From positions 1 through 56,819 of the forward strand of contig JAVBLK010000031.1 of assembly GCA_031553565.1 (NCBI GenBank): a stretch of 56,819 nt of DNA. Reading direction: 5' to 3'. The first letter of the stretch is position 1. Each line of letters begins with the position of its first letter. Shown one piece after another: positions 7,316 to 16,684 of this stretch. This DNA comes from JAVBLK01 sp031553565. GTDB taxonomy: Bacteria > Bacillota > Clostridia > Christensenellales > DUVY01. A program made the position numbers and the translations under genes. Below the pieces are notes generated by a model. That model saw only the letters and a program-made list of their open reading frames with translations, was not told where the DNA came from and did no database searches.

Positions 7316-9202
7316 ATGGAACTGATACGCGAAGGTTTGCATAACGAGAAAAAACAGGCGGGTCGTACGGCAAAAGAAAAGCTGTTTAGGGCCGCCCTGT
7401 TTGTGTGCGCAGGACTGTCGGTTTTGGCGGTCCTCACAATCATTTTATATCTTTTGGTACGCGCCTTTCCCGCCTTTGCCGAGGCAGGCGTTTTTAAGTT
7501 TATTTTCGGCAGCACATGGGATCCGGCCGCAAATCGATACGGCATACTCCCGATGATAGCCGGCAGTATCTTTGTCACGGCGGCGGCGCTTATTATCGCC
7601 GTGCCGGTGGGGGTGCTGTCCGCGGTCTTTTTGGTAAGGTTCTGCCCAAAACGCCTGCGGAAGGTTTTCGGCAATGTCATCAATCTGCTTGCGGGCATAC
7701 CATCGATAATCTACGGCTTGTTCGGAATGCAGGTAATCGTGCCCGCGCTTAAGGAAGCCGCCTATGCTTTCGGGATAAAGGGCGCGACCGGCGACGGGAT
7801 CATGGCATCCGGGATCATCCTTGCGATCATGATCCTGCCCACGATCGTGGCGGTCAGTAAAAACGCTCTGTTAGCGGTGCCAAAGAGCTATTACGAGGGC
7901 GCGCTTGCCCTCGGCGCGTCCAAGGAACGCGCGGTTTTCACAGTGCAGCTGCCCGCCGCAAAGCGCGGGGTGCTGGCTTCTGTCATAATGGGCGTGGGGC
8001 GCGCACTGGGCGAAACAATGGCGGTAATGATGGTTGCGGGCGGCTCGGCGAAATTTCCCTTAAGCCCGTTCCACAGTATGCGGACGCTTACCGTTAACAT
8101 CGCAATGGAGATGAGCTATGCGACCGGCCTTTTGGTGAACGCCCTGATCGCCACGGCCGTGGTGCTGTTCATCTTTATCCTGATAATAAATATACTTTTC
8201 AAATATATCAGCGAGGAAAGAAAAACAAAGGGTAAGAAATCAAAGGCCGGCGGCGGTGCCCGTCCGGCGACTTCTCTTGCGCAGGGGGAAATAGTGATAT
8301 CCGAAAAGAAGCGTGCAAAAGCCGCGCCTAAAAGTCATGCCCCATATGTTTCCGTGATATCCGGTATGCACATAAAAAAACGCCGTTTTTCATTTTCAAG
8401 GTTTTTTAAATACCTGTCGTATGCCTCTGTCAGCCTTGCGTTAATCTCGCTGCTCTCTATAATACTCTTTGTGCTGGTTAAAGGGCTTCCGGCTGTTTCG
8501 TGGCACTTTTTGTTCGGGAAAAATACAGTTGCCGCGCCTTCCGTCAGCGGGGCTATCGTATCGACGCTTTCGATAATCTTTGTCGCGCTGCTTATCGCTA
8601 TCCCTGTCGGCGTGGCCGCCGCGCTGTACCTGACCGAGTATTCAAAGCGCGGCAGTAAGCTGGTAAAGCTTATAAGGACGGCAAACGACTGTCTTTCCGG
8701 GGTGCCGTCCATCATATTCGGCCTCTTCGGTATGTTTTTCATCGTGCAGTTTATGGGGCTGGGCACATCGATCTGGGCGGGCGGTATCACGATAAGCCTT
8801 ATGATACTGCCCACTGTCATACGTTCGGTCGAGGAATCACTTTTATCAGTGCCCGATATGTACCGCGAGGGGAGTATGGCGCTTGGCGCGGGCAAAATGA
8901 AAACGACCCTCAGCGTAGTCCTGCCGCAGAGCCTTTTGGGGATCGTAACGGCGGTGATATTGTCCGTCGGCAGGATAGTCAGCGAGTCGGCGGTGCTTAT
9001 ATTCACGGCGGGCGGGGCGAGGGATATGATAAAAGGGTTTTCCTCCCCGGGCGCAAGCCTGGCCGTAGCGATGTACTCGTTTGTAAGCGAAGGCAAACGC
9101 TTTGATGAGGCGTACGCCACGGCGGTCGTGCTGATTGTTCTGGTCGTTGCGGTCAACTTGCTTACGGGGCTTGCGGAAAGAAAAAAGAAGGGTGAAGCAT
9201 AG
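7316..9202 (+). CDS. pstCA: PstC-PstA fusion, phosphate ABC permease
   Basis: 628 residues, about twice one permease subunit. Residues 1-300 are PstC-like with six predicted membrane segments and the ATPase-contact loop ALALGASKERAVF at about 195. A basic, soluble linker (about 300-365, rich in K, G and A) follows. Residues 365-625 are PstA-like, again with about six segments and a second contact loop MALGAGKMKTTL near 520. Both halves hold paired motifs (GIPSIIYGLFGM and GVPSIIFGLFGM). The single chain should form the whole membrane channel of the Pst importer. It starts 7 bp after pstS and is followed by pstB after 3 bp. The frame is open with no stop at the junction, so it is a true fusion in this sequence. 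Confidence 0.93.
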   Translation: MELIREGLHNEKKQAGRTAKEKLFRAALFVCAGLSVLAVLTIILYLLVRAFPAFAEAGVFKFIFGSTWDPAANRYGILPMIAGSIFVTAAALIIAVPVGVLSAVFLVRFCPKRLRKVFGNVINLLAGIPSIIYGLFGMQVIVPALKEAAYAFGIKGATGDGIMASGIILAIMILPTIVAVSKNALLAVPKSYYEGALALGASKERAVFTVQLPAAKRGVLASVIMGVGRALGETMAVMMVAGGSAKFPLSPFHSMRTLTVNIAMEMSYATGLLVNALIATAVVLFIFILIINILFKYISEERKTKGKKSKAGGGARPATSLAQGEIVISEKKRAKAAPKSHAPYVSVISGMHIKKRRFSFSRFFKYLSYASVSLALISLLSIILFVLVKGLPAVSWHFLFGKNTVAAPSVSGAIVSTLSIIFVALLIAIPVGVAAALYLTEYSKRGSKLVKLIRTANDCLSGVPSIIFGLFGMFFIVQFMGLGTSIWAGGITISLMILPTVIRSVEESLLSVPDMYREGSMALGAGKMKTTLSVVLPQSLLGIVTAVILSVGRIVSESAVLIFTAGGARDMIKGFSSPGASLAVAMYSFVSEGKRFDEAYATAVVLIVLVVAVNLLTGLAERKKKGEA

Positions 9203-9205
9203 GAT

Positions 9206-9952
9206 ATGAAATTACGAACGGAAAACCTGAACCTGTTTTACGGCGATTTCCAGGCGCTGAAAAACATCAATATCGAGATCGAGGAGCAGCGGGTGACCGC
9301 CTTTATCGGCCCGTCCGGCTGCGGCAAATCGACCCTGCTTAAAACCTTCAACCGCATGAACGACCTTGTCGAGGGCTGCAGGATTACGGGCAAGGTATAC
9401 TTGGGTAAAGTAGAGATTTATGATAAAATAGACGTAAGCTTACTTAGGAAAAACGTCGGTATGGTGTTTCAGAAGCCGAACCCATTCGCAATGTCTATTT
9501 ATGACAACGTCGCGTACGGCCCGAGGGTGCACGGCATAAAGAAAAAGTCCGACCTTAACGATATAGTGCAGGACACACTGAAAAAGGCCGGATTGTGGGA
9601 GGAGGTAAAGGACCGGCTGCACAAGAGCGCGTTAGGCCTTTCCGGCGGCCAGCAACAGCGGCTGTGCATTGCAAGGAGCCTCGCCGTCGAGCCCAGTATA
9701 CTCCTTATGGACGAGCCGACGTCCGCGCTTGACCCGATATCCACCGGCACGATAGAGGCGCTGATCGACGAGCTGAAAGAGAAATATACTATCGTCATCG
9801 TCACGCACAATATGCAGCAGGCGGCGCGTATTTCGGACAACACCGCTTTTTTCCTGTTGGGGGAAATAATCGAGCAAGGCAGGACCGAGCAGATTTTTTC
9901 CGGCCCGAAGGAAAAAAAGACCGAAAACTATATCACGGGCAGATTCGGTTAA
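9206..9952 (+). CDS. pstB: Phosphate ABC transporter ATPase
   Basis: 248 residues, normal length. Walker A GPSGCGKST is at residues 35-43, the Q-loop FQKPNPF near 94, the signature LSGGQQQRL near 145, Walker B ILLMDEPTSALD near 165 and the switch His in VTHN near 196. It hydrolyses ATP to drive phosphate import through the PstCA permease. The start lies 3 bp after the pstCA stop, so translation is probably coupled. A 196-bp gap with its own promoter separates it from phoU. Confidence 0.96.
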   Translation: MKLRTENLNLFYGDFQALKNINIEIEEQRVTAFIGPSGCGKSTLLKTFNRMNDLVEGCRITGKVYLGKVEIYDKIDVSLLRKNVGMVFQKPNPFAMSIYDNVAYGPRVHGIKKKSDLNDIVQDTLKKAGLWEEVKDRLHKSALGLSGGQQQRLCIARSLAVEPSILLMDEPTSALDPISTGTIEALIDELKEKYTIVIVTHNMQQAARISDNTAFFLLGEIIEQGRTEQIFSGPKEKKTENYITGRFG

Positions 9953-10106
9953 AAGACTCATGACGGGCTTGCGTTTTCCGGTCTGAAAAATTTACGCCCG
10001 GCTTTTCGCGAAGTGATATATATAGCAAATATACTTTTAAAGTACCGCACCGCAGGGCGTATATCCGGTGCAACATAAACTGCCCGCCCGCAAGGCTTCT
10101 CGCAGC

Positions 10107-10135
10107 TTGTAATTTTAAAGTAGATTTACTATAAT
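10107..10135 (+). promoter_or_regulatory. Sigma-A promoter before phoU
   Basis: TTGTAA at 10107-10112 and TATAAT at 10130-10135, spacer 17. It would allow phoU and the downstream two-component genes to be expressed independently of the Pho-box promoter. Confidence 0.7.
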
Positions 10136-10148
10136 CAGGGAGAAGAAT

Positions 10149-10811
10149 ATGTCGATAAGAAAACAGTATGACAAGGATCTTGCCCGGATGCACGCCGATC
10201 TTACCGAGATGGCCGCGCTTGCCGAGGACGCGATCAGAAAGTCGATAAGGGCACTTATCGGGCACGATAAGGCCCTGGCCGAAGAGGTGATTTTGGGCGA
10301 CCGTCAGGTTGACGAATTGGAAAAATCTATCGAGCAGCAATGTTTAAGGATGCTCCTTCGTGAACAGCCGGTTGCGGGCGACCTGAAAAACATTTCGACC
10401 GCGCTGAAAATGATCACGGATATCGAGCGTATCGGCGACCAGGCGGCGGATATCTCGTCGATAAGCCTCAGGTTTATGCACGAGGAGTATTTTAAGGCGC
10501 TTACGCATATCCCGAAGATGGCCGAGCTGGCGATACAGATGGTCAGCGACTGCGTCCGCGCCTTCGTCAATAAGGATCAGGCGCTTGCAGAGAAGGTCAT
10601 AAAAAGCGATGACGCCGTCGATAAAATGTTCGACCATGTGCGCGAGGAGGTAATCGACAGGCTGAAGCATGAGCCCGGCGACGCCGCGCAGGGCGTTTAT
10701 TTTATGATGATCGTAAAATATCTGGAAAGGATAGGCGACCATGCGGTAAACATTTCCGAGTGGGTCATATTCAACATTACCGGCATCCACAAAAACACCA
10801 GGATATTGTGA
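10149..10811 (+). CDS. phoU: Phosphate signalling protein PhoU
   Basis: 220 residues, usual length. Two PhoU repeats of three helices each: residues 1-105 and 115-215, with the metal-binding pattern DIERIGDQAADI in the first and YLERIGDHAVNI in the second. PhoU links the Pst transporter to the PhoR kinase and keeps the Pho response off in high phosphate. ATG at 10149 follows GGGAGAAG. It has its own promoter 14 bp upstream. MITE copy 6 lies between it and the response-regulator gene. Confidence 0.95.
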   Translation: MSIRKQYDKDLARMHADLTEMAALAEDAIRKSIRALIGHDKALAEEVILGDRQVDELEKSIEQQCLRMLLREQPVAGDLKNISTALKMITDIERIGDQAADISSISLRFMHEEYFKALTHIPKMAELAIQMVSDCVRAFVNKDQALAEKVIKSDDAVDKMFDHVREEVIDRLKHEPGDAAQGVYFMMIVKYLERIGDHAVNISEWVIFNITGIHKNTRIL

Positions 10812-10880
10812 CGGCGGACAGACGGCGTAACAGCGCGCGCAACTGAACGCGGATTTACTCCGTTTGCCGGATCAGTATAA

Positions 10881-11039
10881 GGTAACCGCTGATTAATTCG
10901 ATAAAATTTTGAGCTGCGTCTTTTTTGTCATAAAACGTCTTCTTTTTTCGCCAATAGCTCTGCTATTGTCTTCAAAAACAAGCCGTTTTCCGCCTAAAAA
11001 ATACTTGCTCTAAATTTATCTCATTTAATCAGCGGTTAC
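10881..11039 (+). mobile_element. MITE family A, copy 6, between phoU and the regulator
   Basis: 159 bp, ends GTAACCGCTGATTAA and TTAATCAGCGGTTAC, with the usual internal blocks and a CAATAGCTCTGCTATTG hairpin. Flanks TAAG and TTAG match at three of four positions. It would lie inside any phoU-phoPR transcript. Confidence 0.85.
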
Positions 11040-11076
11040 TTAGCAGTATAAGAAGTATAAAGGCAAGGAAAACCAG

Positions 11077-11757
11077 ATGGCATTGATTTTTTCTGTCGAG
11101 GACAATCCCGATATTCAGGAGCTTTTACAGTGCTCATTAAAGAATTTCGGCTATGAGCTGCAGCAATTCGAGACGGCCGAGGAGATGCTTAAGGTGCTGG
11201 AGATCATACGCCCCGACTTGATCCTTTTGGATATCATGCTGCCGGGGATGGACGGTATGGCCGCGTTAAAGAGGCTGAAAAAGGGTGCGCGCAGTAAAAA
11301 TATCCCCGTCATCATGCTTTCGGCGAAGTCCGGCGAGGGCAGCAAGGTCGCCTGTCTTGACGCGGGCGCGGACGACTATATCACCAAGCCGTTTTCGGTG
11401 ATGGAGCTCAATTCGCGGATCAAGGCGAATTTAAGGAAGCGCGGCGCGGCGGACGTTCTGGAAAGCATGGGGATCAAGCTGGACCTAAGATCCAGGGCGG
11501 CGTACCTTGAAGGAAGGGCAATACACCTTACGTTAAAGGAATTCGAGCTGCTGAAGGCGCTGATGGCGGCGGAGGGCGAGGTGCTGACGCGCGAAAGCCT
11601 GCTGTCAGGGATCTGGGGCTTTGATTATCTGGGCGAAACGCGAACGCTGGATATGCACATAAAGGCATTGCGCGGCAAAATAAAGGACGATGCCGAGAGC
11701 GGCACAAAGATCGTGACTATGCGCGGCGTGGGTTTTATGTGGGTTGGTGAAAAGTAG
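11077..11757 (+). CDS. phoP: OmpR-family response regulator, PhoP/PhoB-like
   Basis: 226 residues. The receiver domain (1-120) has the acidic pair E8-D9, phospho-acceptor D52 in LLDIMLPGMDG, S82 and K104. The C-terminal winged helix (about 130-224) ends in the recognition region TLDMHIKALRGKI and the wing VTMRGVGF. Its position after pst-phoU and the Pho box before pstS make it the likely phosphate regulator; the name rests on this context. Phosphorylated protein should bind the TTTACA repeats at 6351-6378. ATG at 11077 follows AAGGAAAA. Its stop touches the start codon of the kinase. Confidence 0.85.
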   Translation: MALIFSVEDNPDIQELLQCSLKNFGYELQQFETAEEMLKVLEIIRPDLILLDIMLPGMDGMAALKRLKKGARSKNIPVIMLSAKSGEGSKVACLDAGADDYITKPFSVMELNSRIKANLRKRGAADVLESMGIKLDLRSRAAYLEGRAIHLTLKEFELLKALMAAEGEVLTRESLLSGIWGFDYLGETRTLDMHIKALRGKIKDDAESGTKIVTMRGVGFMWVGEK

Positions 11758-13134
11758 ATGAGAAAAACGTTTATCATCAGAACGCTTATTTTAAGCCTTG
11801 CCGCCATGCTGATTTTCGGCGCGGTATCTCTTGCGCTTATCGGCCATTATTCAAGGGAGGCCGTAAAAAACGACCTGATAAGGGTTTCGGATATCATAAA
11901 GGACGAGGCGGAACGAGCCGCGGGCTCCGATGCCGAAAGTCACCTTGTACTTTTTGAAAACACCGGCAAGCAGGCTTTCAGGGTCACGTTTATCAGGTCG
12001 GACGGCAGCGTTATTGCGGACAGCCTGCAGCAGGGTCTGGATGAAAACCATCTTGACCGCCCGGAGGTAAAGAGCGCGCTTGCAAACGAGCGGAAGTTTT
12101 ATACAAGGAAAAGCGCGACCTTAAACTGCCGCATGATGTATTACGCGGTTTCCTATAAAAATAAGGCCGGCATTTCTAATATCCTGCGGGTCGCGATCGA
12201 GGTGACGTCGGTCAGCCGCTATGTTTGGAGCGCGCTGCCGCTGCTGCTGGGGTTGACGGCGGTGCTTGCGGCGCTCTTAGTCATCTTTAACAACCGGTAC
12301 AACAACTCGATCTTGCAGCCTGTCAATAAATTAAAGGCCGAATTGCAGAATATCAACAGCGGCAGGTTCAACAAAATCAGCATCGATAAAAGCAACAAGG
12401 ATATGCTTCCGGTCATAAACGAGATAAACGAAATAGGCGAGAGCCTGCAAAAGCTCAATAATAACCGCCGCGATTTTTTTGCCGCCGCCAGTCACGAGCT
12501 TAACACGCCGCTTACCTGTATCAGCGGCTATTCCGAGCTTATGATGCAGGGCATGATTGGGGCGGACAAGGTCAAGGAGACAGGCGCGATAATAAACGGC
12601 GAGGCGCAGCGTATGTCAACTCTTATTTCCGATATGCTGAAGCTTTCCGGGATGGAGAACGCCGCCGCGGCGCCTGTCATTGCGGAAATTAATCTCAGGA
12701 AGATCATTGATGCGGCAGTTGCCGACTTTTCGGCCGCAGCCGCGGCAAAGGACATAAAGATACATGTGCAGTGCTGGGAAACAGTGATAAGGAGCGACGG
12801 GAAGCTCTTGAAAACTATCCTGGAAAACCTTATCGGCAACGCTGTAAAGTACAACGTGAACGGCGGCAAGGTCAACGTGTCGGTCAGGCGCGCGGACGGG
12901 AAGATAGAGATATCGGTCAAGGATACGGGAATCGGCATAGCAGCCGCCGACCGGGAGCGTATTTTCGAGCGTTTCTACCGCGTCGATAAATCACGCGGTA
13001 AAAAGACCGGCGGCACGGGCCTAGGCCTTGCGATAGTAAAGCATTCCGCCGCCCTCTTATCCGGCACGGTATCCTTAGAGAGCGAATTAGGAAAGGGCAG
13101 CGAGTTTATCGTATCGCTGCCGGAGAATCCGTAA
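11758..13134 (+). CDS. phoR: Sensor histidine kinase, PhoR-like
   Basis: 458 residues. One membrane segment at residues 8-30, an extracytoplasmic domain to about 155, a second segment at about 158-178, then a HAMP-like linker. The dimerisation box is ASHELNTPL with phospho-His at residue 246. The ATPase domain has the N box LENLIGNAVKYN, G1 DTGIGI, F box IFERFYRVDKS and G2 GGTGLGLAIVKH. It should phosphorylate the adjacent regulator when phosphate is short. The start codon directly follows the regulator stop, so they are co-translated. Confidence 0.88.
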   Translation: MRKTFIIRTLILSLAAMLIFGAVSLALIGHYSREAVKNDLIRVSDIIKDEAERAAGSDAESHLVLFENTGKQAFRVTFIRSDGSVIADSLQQGLDENHLDRPEVKSALANERKFYTRKSATLNCRMMYYAVSYKNKAGISNILRVAIEVTSVSRYVWSALPLLLGLTAVLAALLVIFNNRYNNSILQPVNKLKAELQNINSGRFNKISIDKSNKDMLPVINEINEIGESLQKLNNNRRDFFAAASHELNTPLTCISGYSELMMQGMIGADKVKETGAIINGEAQRMSTLISDMLKLSGMENAAAAPVIAEINLRKIIDAAVADFSAAAAAKDIKIHVQCWETVIRSDGKLLKTILENLIGNAVKYNVNGGKVNVSVRRADGKIEISVKDTGIGIAAADRERIFERFYRVDKSRGKKTGGTGLGLAIVKHSAALLSGTVSLESELGKGSEFIVSLPENP

Positions 13135-13168
13135 CGTAACCGGCAGTCGAAAATAGGAAGCCGTATGC

Positions 13169-13197
13169 TTGATAAAAACTGCGGCGTTTAGTACAAT
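13169..13197 (+). promoter_or_regulatory. surE promoter ending at the start codon
   Basis: TTGATA at 13169-13174 and TACAAT at 13192-13197, spacer 17. The predicted transcription start is at about 13204, directly before the surE ATG at 13205. Confidence 0.7.
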
Positions 13198-13204
13198 ATC
13201 ATTT

Positions 13205-13966
13205 ATGAATATTCTTGTAAGCAACGATGACGGCTTTGACGCCGCGGGGATCAGGGTTCTGGTCGCCGTTTTATCAAAAAAACACAATATTACTGTTGCG
13301 GCACCCGATTCCGAGAGGAGCGGGACCAGCCACAGCCTTACCTTTCATTCCTTCCTGCGGTATGAAAAGGCGGAGTTTCCGCACGCCAAGGAGGCCTATA
13401 AAATATACGGGACGCCCGCCGACTGCGTCAAGTTCGGTATGGGCAATATAATGAGGCTTAAGCCCGATATCGTGGTTTCCGGGATCAACCGCGGCCCGAA
13501 TATCGGCAGCGACATCATGTATTCCGGCACAGTGGCGGCGGCCTTTGAGGCGGCTTACTTAGGCTTTCGCGGTATTGCGCTGAGTATCAACAAGTACGGC
13601 GACGATATCGAATTGTATACCAGGGCGGCGGAGTTTCTGCTGTCCAGGCTGGAAGTATTGGCGGCGGTCACGCTGCCGCACAACGCCGCGCTGAATATAA
13701 ATTATCCCGATTTTATAGAGAGCGAAATAAAGGGCGCGGTCGTGACGCGCGCGGGGCATCAGGATTACAGCGACCTCTATATTGCCGACGAAAGGGACGC
13801 CGGAAGGTTTTGGCTGCGCGGCGAGCCGCTTAAGGAAAGGCATAAGCACAACGGAGATGACTGCGACGTCGAGCTTATAAAAAAAGGCTTTATCACAATA
13901 ACGCCTGTAACGTTCGATACGACCGACTTTGAAGCGATCGATTCGCTTAAAGGGATAAAGCTGTGA
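13205..13966 (+). CDS. surE: 5'/3'-nucleotidase SurE
   Basis: 253 residues from ATG at 13205; an earlier in-frame TTG overlaps the -35 box and was rejected. SurE is a metal-dependent nucleoside monophosphatase. Metal ligands are visible: D8 and D9 in ILVSNDDG, S39 in SERSGTSHS, and the Asn in GINRGPNIGSD near 95. There is no Shine-Dalgarno; the promoter -10 ends 7 nt before ATG, so the mRNA is probably leaderless. It overlaps the next gene by 4 bp. Confidence 0.92.
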   Translation: MNILVSNDDGFDAAGIRVLVAVLSKKHNITVAAPDSERSGTSHSLTFHSFLRYEKAEFPHAKEAYKIYGTPADCVKFGMGNIMRLKPDIVVSGINRGPNIGSDIMYSGTVAAAFEAAYLGFRGIALSINKYGDDIELYTRAAEFLLSRLEVLAAVTLPHNAALNINYPDFIESEIKGAVVTRAGHQDYSDLYIADERDAGRFWLRGEPLKERHKHNGDDCDVELIKKGFITITPVTFDTTDFEAIDSLKGIKL

Positions 13967-15195
13967 AACGCGTTTGCGTTATCGGCGCGGGCGCAGCCGG
14001 GCTGATGGCGGCCGTTACGGCGGCGGGGTGCGGCGCGGACGTGACCGTATTCGAGCGGAACGAAAAGGCGGGCAGGAAGCTGTATATAACCGGCAAGGGC
14101 AGATGCAACGTGTGCAATAACTGCTCCGGGTCCGAGTTTTTAAAAAATGTCGTTACCAACCCGAAATTTATGTACAGCGCGATAAACGCGTTCCCCCCGT
14201 CGGCGCTGATGGAGTTTTTAACTGGCGCGGGCGTTCCGCTTAAAACCGAGCGGGGGAACAGGGTGTTTCCCGAAAGCGACAAATCATCCGATATCATCCG
14301 CGCCTTTACCGCCGCGCTGCAAAAACATAAGGTCAACGTACGCTATAGCACAAGGGTGACAGCGGTAAAAACAGCCTTAGCAGGGCTGTCGGTCGAATAT
14401 CTTTCGGGCGGCAAAGCCAATACGGAGGACTTCGATAAGGTCATAATCGCTACAGGCGGGATATCGTATCCGGCGACGGGCAGCACCGGCGACGGACACA
14501 GGCTTGCCGCGGCTCTCGGGCATAAAATAACGCCTCTCCGCCCGTCGCTTGTACCGCTGGTTTTGAAAGAGGATGTCAGGGCGCTGGAGGGTTTAAGCCT
14601 GAAAAATGCGGGTTTTACGGTCTTAAACGGGCAGAGCAAGATCTGCTCCGACTTCGGCGAGCTGCTTTTTACCTCGGAAGGCGTTTCCGGCCCCGTGGTA
14701 CTGTCGGCGTCCAGCCTTATAAATAAAACAGATCTAAGCGGCGTTTGTATTTCGATAGACCTTAAGACCGCGCTGGATATAAAGCAGCTGGATGCAAGGA
14801 TATTGCGGGATTTTAACGCGGCTATCAACAAGCAATTCAAGAACGCGCTGGACGGCTTGTTGCCAAAAAGCCTGATACCGTATATAATTGGCTTGTCCGG
14901 GATAGACCCGAACAAGGAAGTCAACGTGATAACACGGGAGGAACGCGGTAAGCTTGCCGCGCTTTTAAAGGATCTGCGCTTTCAGGTCAAGCGGCTGGGC
15001 GCGGTCGAGGAAGGCATTGTTACCTGCGGCGGCGTGGACGTAAGCGGGATAAATCCCAGGAGCATGGAGAGTAAAAATGTTCCCGGGCTGTATTTCGCCG
15101 GCGAAGTGATCGATGTCGATGCGTTTACGGGCGGATTCAATTTGCAGGCGGCGTTTTCCACCGGGTTTGTCGCCGGAAGGCATGGATCTGCCTAG
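13963..15195 (+). CDS. FAD-dependent oxidoreductase, HI0933/BaiN family
   Basis: 410 residues from GTG at 13963, overlapping the surE stop (GTGA). The N-terminal Rossmann motif is GAGAAGLMAA with the following FERNEKAGRKLYITGKGRCNVCN block that marks the HI0933/YhiN/BaiN family. ATGGISYPATGSTGDGH and GEVIDVDAFTGGFNLQAAFSTGF near the C-terminus are the other family signatures. These are cytosolic flavoproteins; one member reduces bile-acid intermediates, but most have no known substrate. Translation is coupled to surE. Confidence 0.9.
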   Translation: MKRVCVIGAGAAGLMAAVTAAGCGADVTVFERNEKAGRKLYITGKGRCNVCNNCSGSEFLKNVVTNPKFMYSAINAFPPSALMEFLTGAGVPLKTERGNRVFPESDKSSDIIRAFTAALQKHKVNVRYSTRVTAVKTALAGLSVEYLSGGKANTEDFDKVIIATGGISYPATGSTGDGHRLAAALGHKITPLRPSLVPLVLKEDVRALEGLSLKNAGFTVLNGQSKICSDFGELLFTSEGVSGPVVLSASSLINKTDLSGVCISIDLKTALDIKQLDARILRDFNAAINKQFKNALDGLLPKSLIPYIIGLSGIDPNKEVNVITREERGKLAALLKDLRFQVKRLGAVEEGIVTCGGVDVSGINPRSMESKNVPGLYFAGEVIDVDAFTGGFNLQAAFSTGFVAGRHGSA

Positions 15196-15346
15196 CGTGC
15201 GTTTCTTCAGCGTGATTTGCCGTCAAAAATCAAGATTGTCACAGATTTGTTGCTTTGATGCGCTATAATAGAGATGCAAATGGCGATACGCGCTTTGTTC
15301 AGACGAAACAGTAAGGAAAAAATGAAATATAAGGAGACGTTTTATT

Positions 15347-16243
15347 ATGGCCGATAAGATCAAGGATTTTGTTATCATTACCGAGACGACCTGCGACTTG
15401 CCGAAAGAGTACACGGATAAGGAAGGGATCCATATCGTCAATATGGAATACACCATCGATTTGAAGACCTACGGCGGCAGTACGGGGCAGGAGCTTACTA
15501 CCCACGAATTTTATGAAAAGATGCGCGGCGGCGCGATGGCGACGACCGCTCTTGTAAATCCGCTTACCGCAAGCGACGCGATGGAACAGTACCTGAAACA
15601 GGGCAAGGGCGTACTTTACATCGCCTTTTCCTCGGGGCTTTCGGGCAGCTGTCAGTCAGCGGTCGCGGCGGGCAGGGAGCTGGAGGAAAAGTATCCGGGG
15701 AAGATCGCGGTGACCGATTCGCTTGCGGCTTCGATGGGACAGGGCCTTTTGGTCTATTTTGCCGCCGAATATAAAAAGGCCGGGCACAGCCTTGCCGAGA
15801 CAGCGGCATATATAGACAGCATTAAAAACGACCTGTGCCATTATTTTACTGTAAACGACCTGTTCCACCTTTACCGCGGCGGCAGGGTCAGCAAGGGCAA
15901 GGCGATCGTAGGCTCGATATTGAAGATCAAGCCGCTTTTGCACGTTGATCTGGAAGGGCATCTTATCCCTGTCAAAAACGTTATGGGCCGCAAAAAAGCG
16001 CTTTCGGGGCTTGTGGACAGAATGGAGGAAAAGACAAAGGGCGTAAAGAACGACATAGTCTTTATAAGCCACGGCGACTGCCCCGAGGACGCGGAGTTTG
16101 TAAGAAAGGAGATATCAGAAAAGCTTGGCATCAAGAATTTTATGATATCGGGCATCGGGCCGGTAATAGGCTCGCACTCCGGCCCGGACACGGTCGCGCT
16201 ATTCTTTTTGGGGAACGGCAAGGCGGAGTCCGCGGGCAAATAA
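15347..16243 (+). CDS. DegV family fatty-acid-binding protein
   Basis: 298 residues, normal for DegV. Features include ITETTCDLP at the N-terminus, TTALVNPLTASDAM, YIAFSSGLSGSCQSA and the RGGRVSKGKA motif near 185, then KPLLHVDLEGHL. DegV proteins bind one fatty acid; some (FakB) deliver it to the kinase FakA, which is not in this window. ATG at 15347 follows AAGGAG. A possible promoter with TATAAT near 15263 precedes a leader of about 80 nt. Confidence 0.92.
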   Translation: MADKIKDFVIITETTCDLPKEYTDKEGIHIVNMEYTIDLKTYGGSTGQELTTHEFYEKMRGGAMATTALVNPLTASDAMEQYLKQGKGVLYIAFSSGLSGSCQSAVAAGRELEEKYPGKIAVTDSLAASMGQGLLVYFAAEYKKAGHSLAETAAYIDSIKNDLCHYFTVNDLFHLYRGGRVSKGKAIVGSILKIKPLLHVDLEGHLIPVKNVMGRKKALSGLVDRMEEKTKGVKNDIVFISHGDCPEDAEFVRKEISEKLGIKNFMISGIGPVIGSHSGPDTVALFFLGNGKAESAGK

Positions 16244-16291
16244 CGGGGTTGATACGGACTACGCCCGCTCCGAGAGAGGACAGATAAATTT

Positions 16292-16684
16292 TTGGAGAAA
16301 CAAATCTTGCTGACACAGATATTTTCGGTGCGCGGCGCGACGACCGCCGCGGCCGATACAAAAGAGGAAATAGCGGCGGCATCCGTTATCTTGATGGAGA
16401 AGATAGCGGCGGAGAACGGGCTTAAAAAAGCATGCTTCGAGATCACAAGTATAATCTGCTCGGTCACGCCCGATATCACCGCCGCGTATCCCGTGGCGGC
16501 GATAAGGGAAAACGGCTATCATTCGGTACCGCTGTTTTCCTGCATGGAGCCGGATATACAGGGCGGGCTGAAGCTGTGCATACGCTTGCTGGTAAACGTA
16601 TCCTCGGCCGATACAGCGCGGCACGAACCGAAACATATATACTTAAACGGCGCAAAAAAGCTGCGCCCGGATTTATCATTGTGA
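16292..16684 (+). CDS. aroH: Chorismate mutase, AroH type
   Basis: 130 residues from TTG at 16292, with GAGAGAGGA at 16272-16280. It converts chorismate to prephenate for Phe and Tyr synthesis. The AroH fold is marked by VRGATTAAADTKEEI, the catalytic Glu in FSCMEPDIQGGLKLCIRLLV and the Arg in the same segment. Substrate-contact Arg residues at SVRG and CIR are kept. The stop codon TGA at 16682-16684 overlaps the first base of foldback element B, so the element probably inserted exactly at the gene end. Confidence 0.88.
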   Translation: MEKQILLTQIFSVRGATTAAADTKEEIAAASVILMEKIAAENGLKKACFEITSIICSVTPDITAAYPVAAIRENGYHSVPLFSCMEPDIQGGLKLCIRLLVNVSSADTARHEPKHIYLNGAKKLRPDLSL

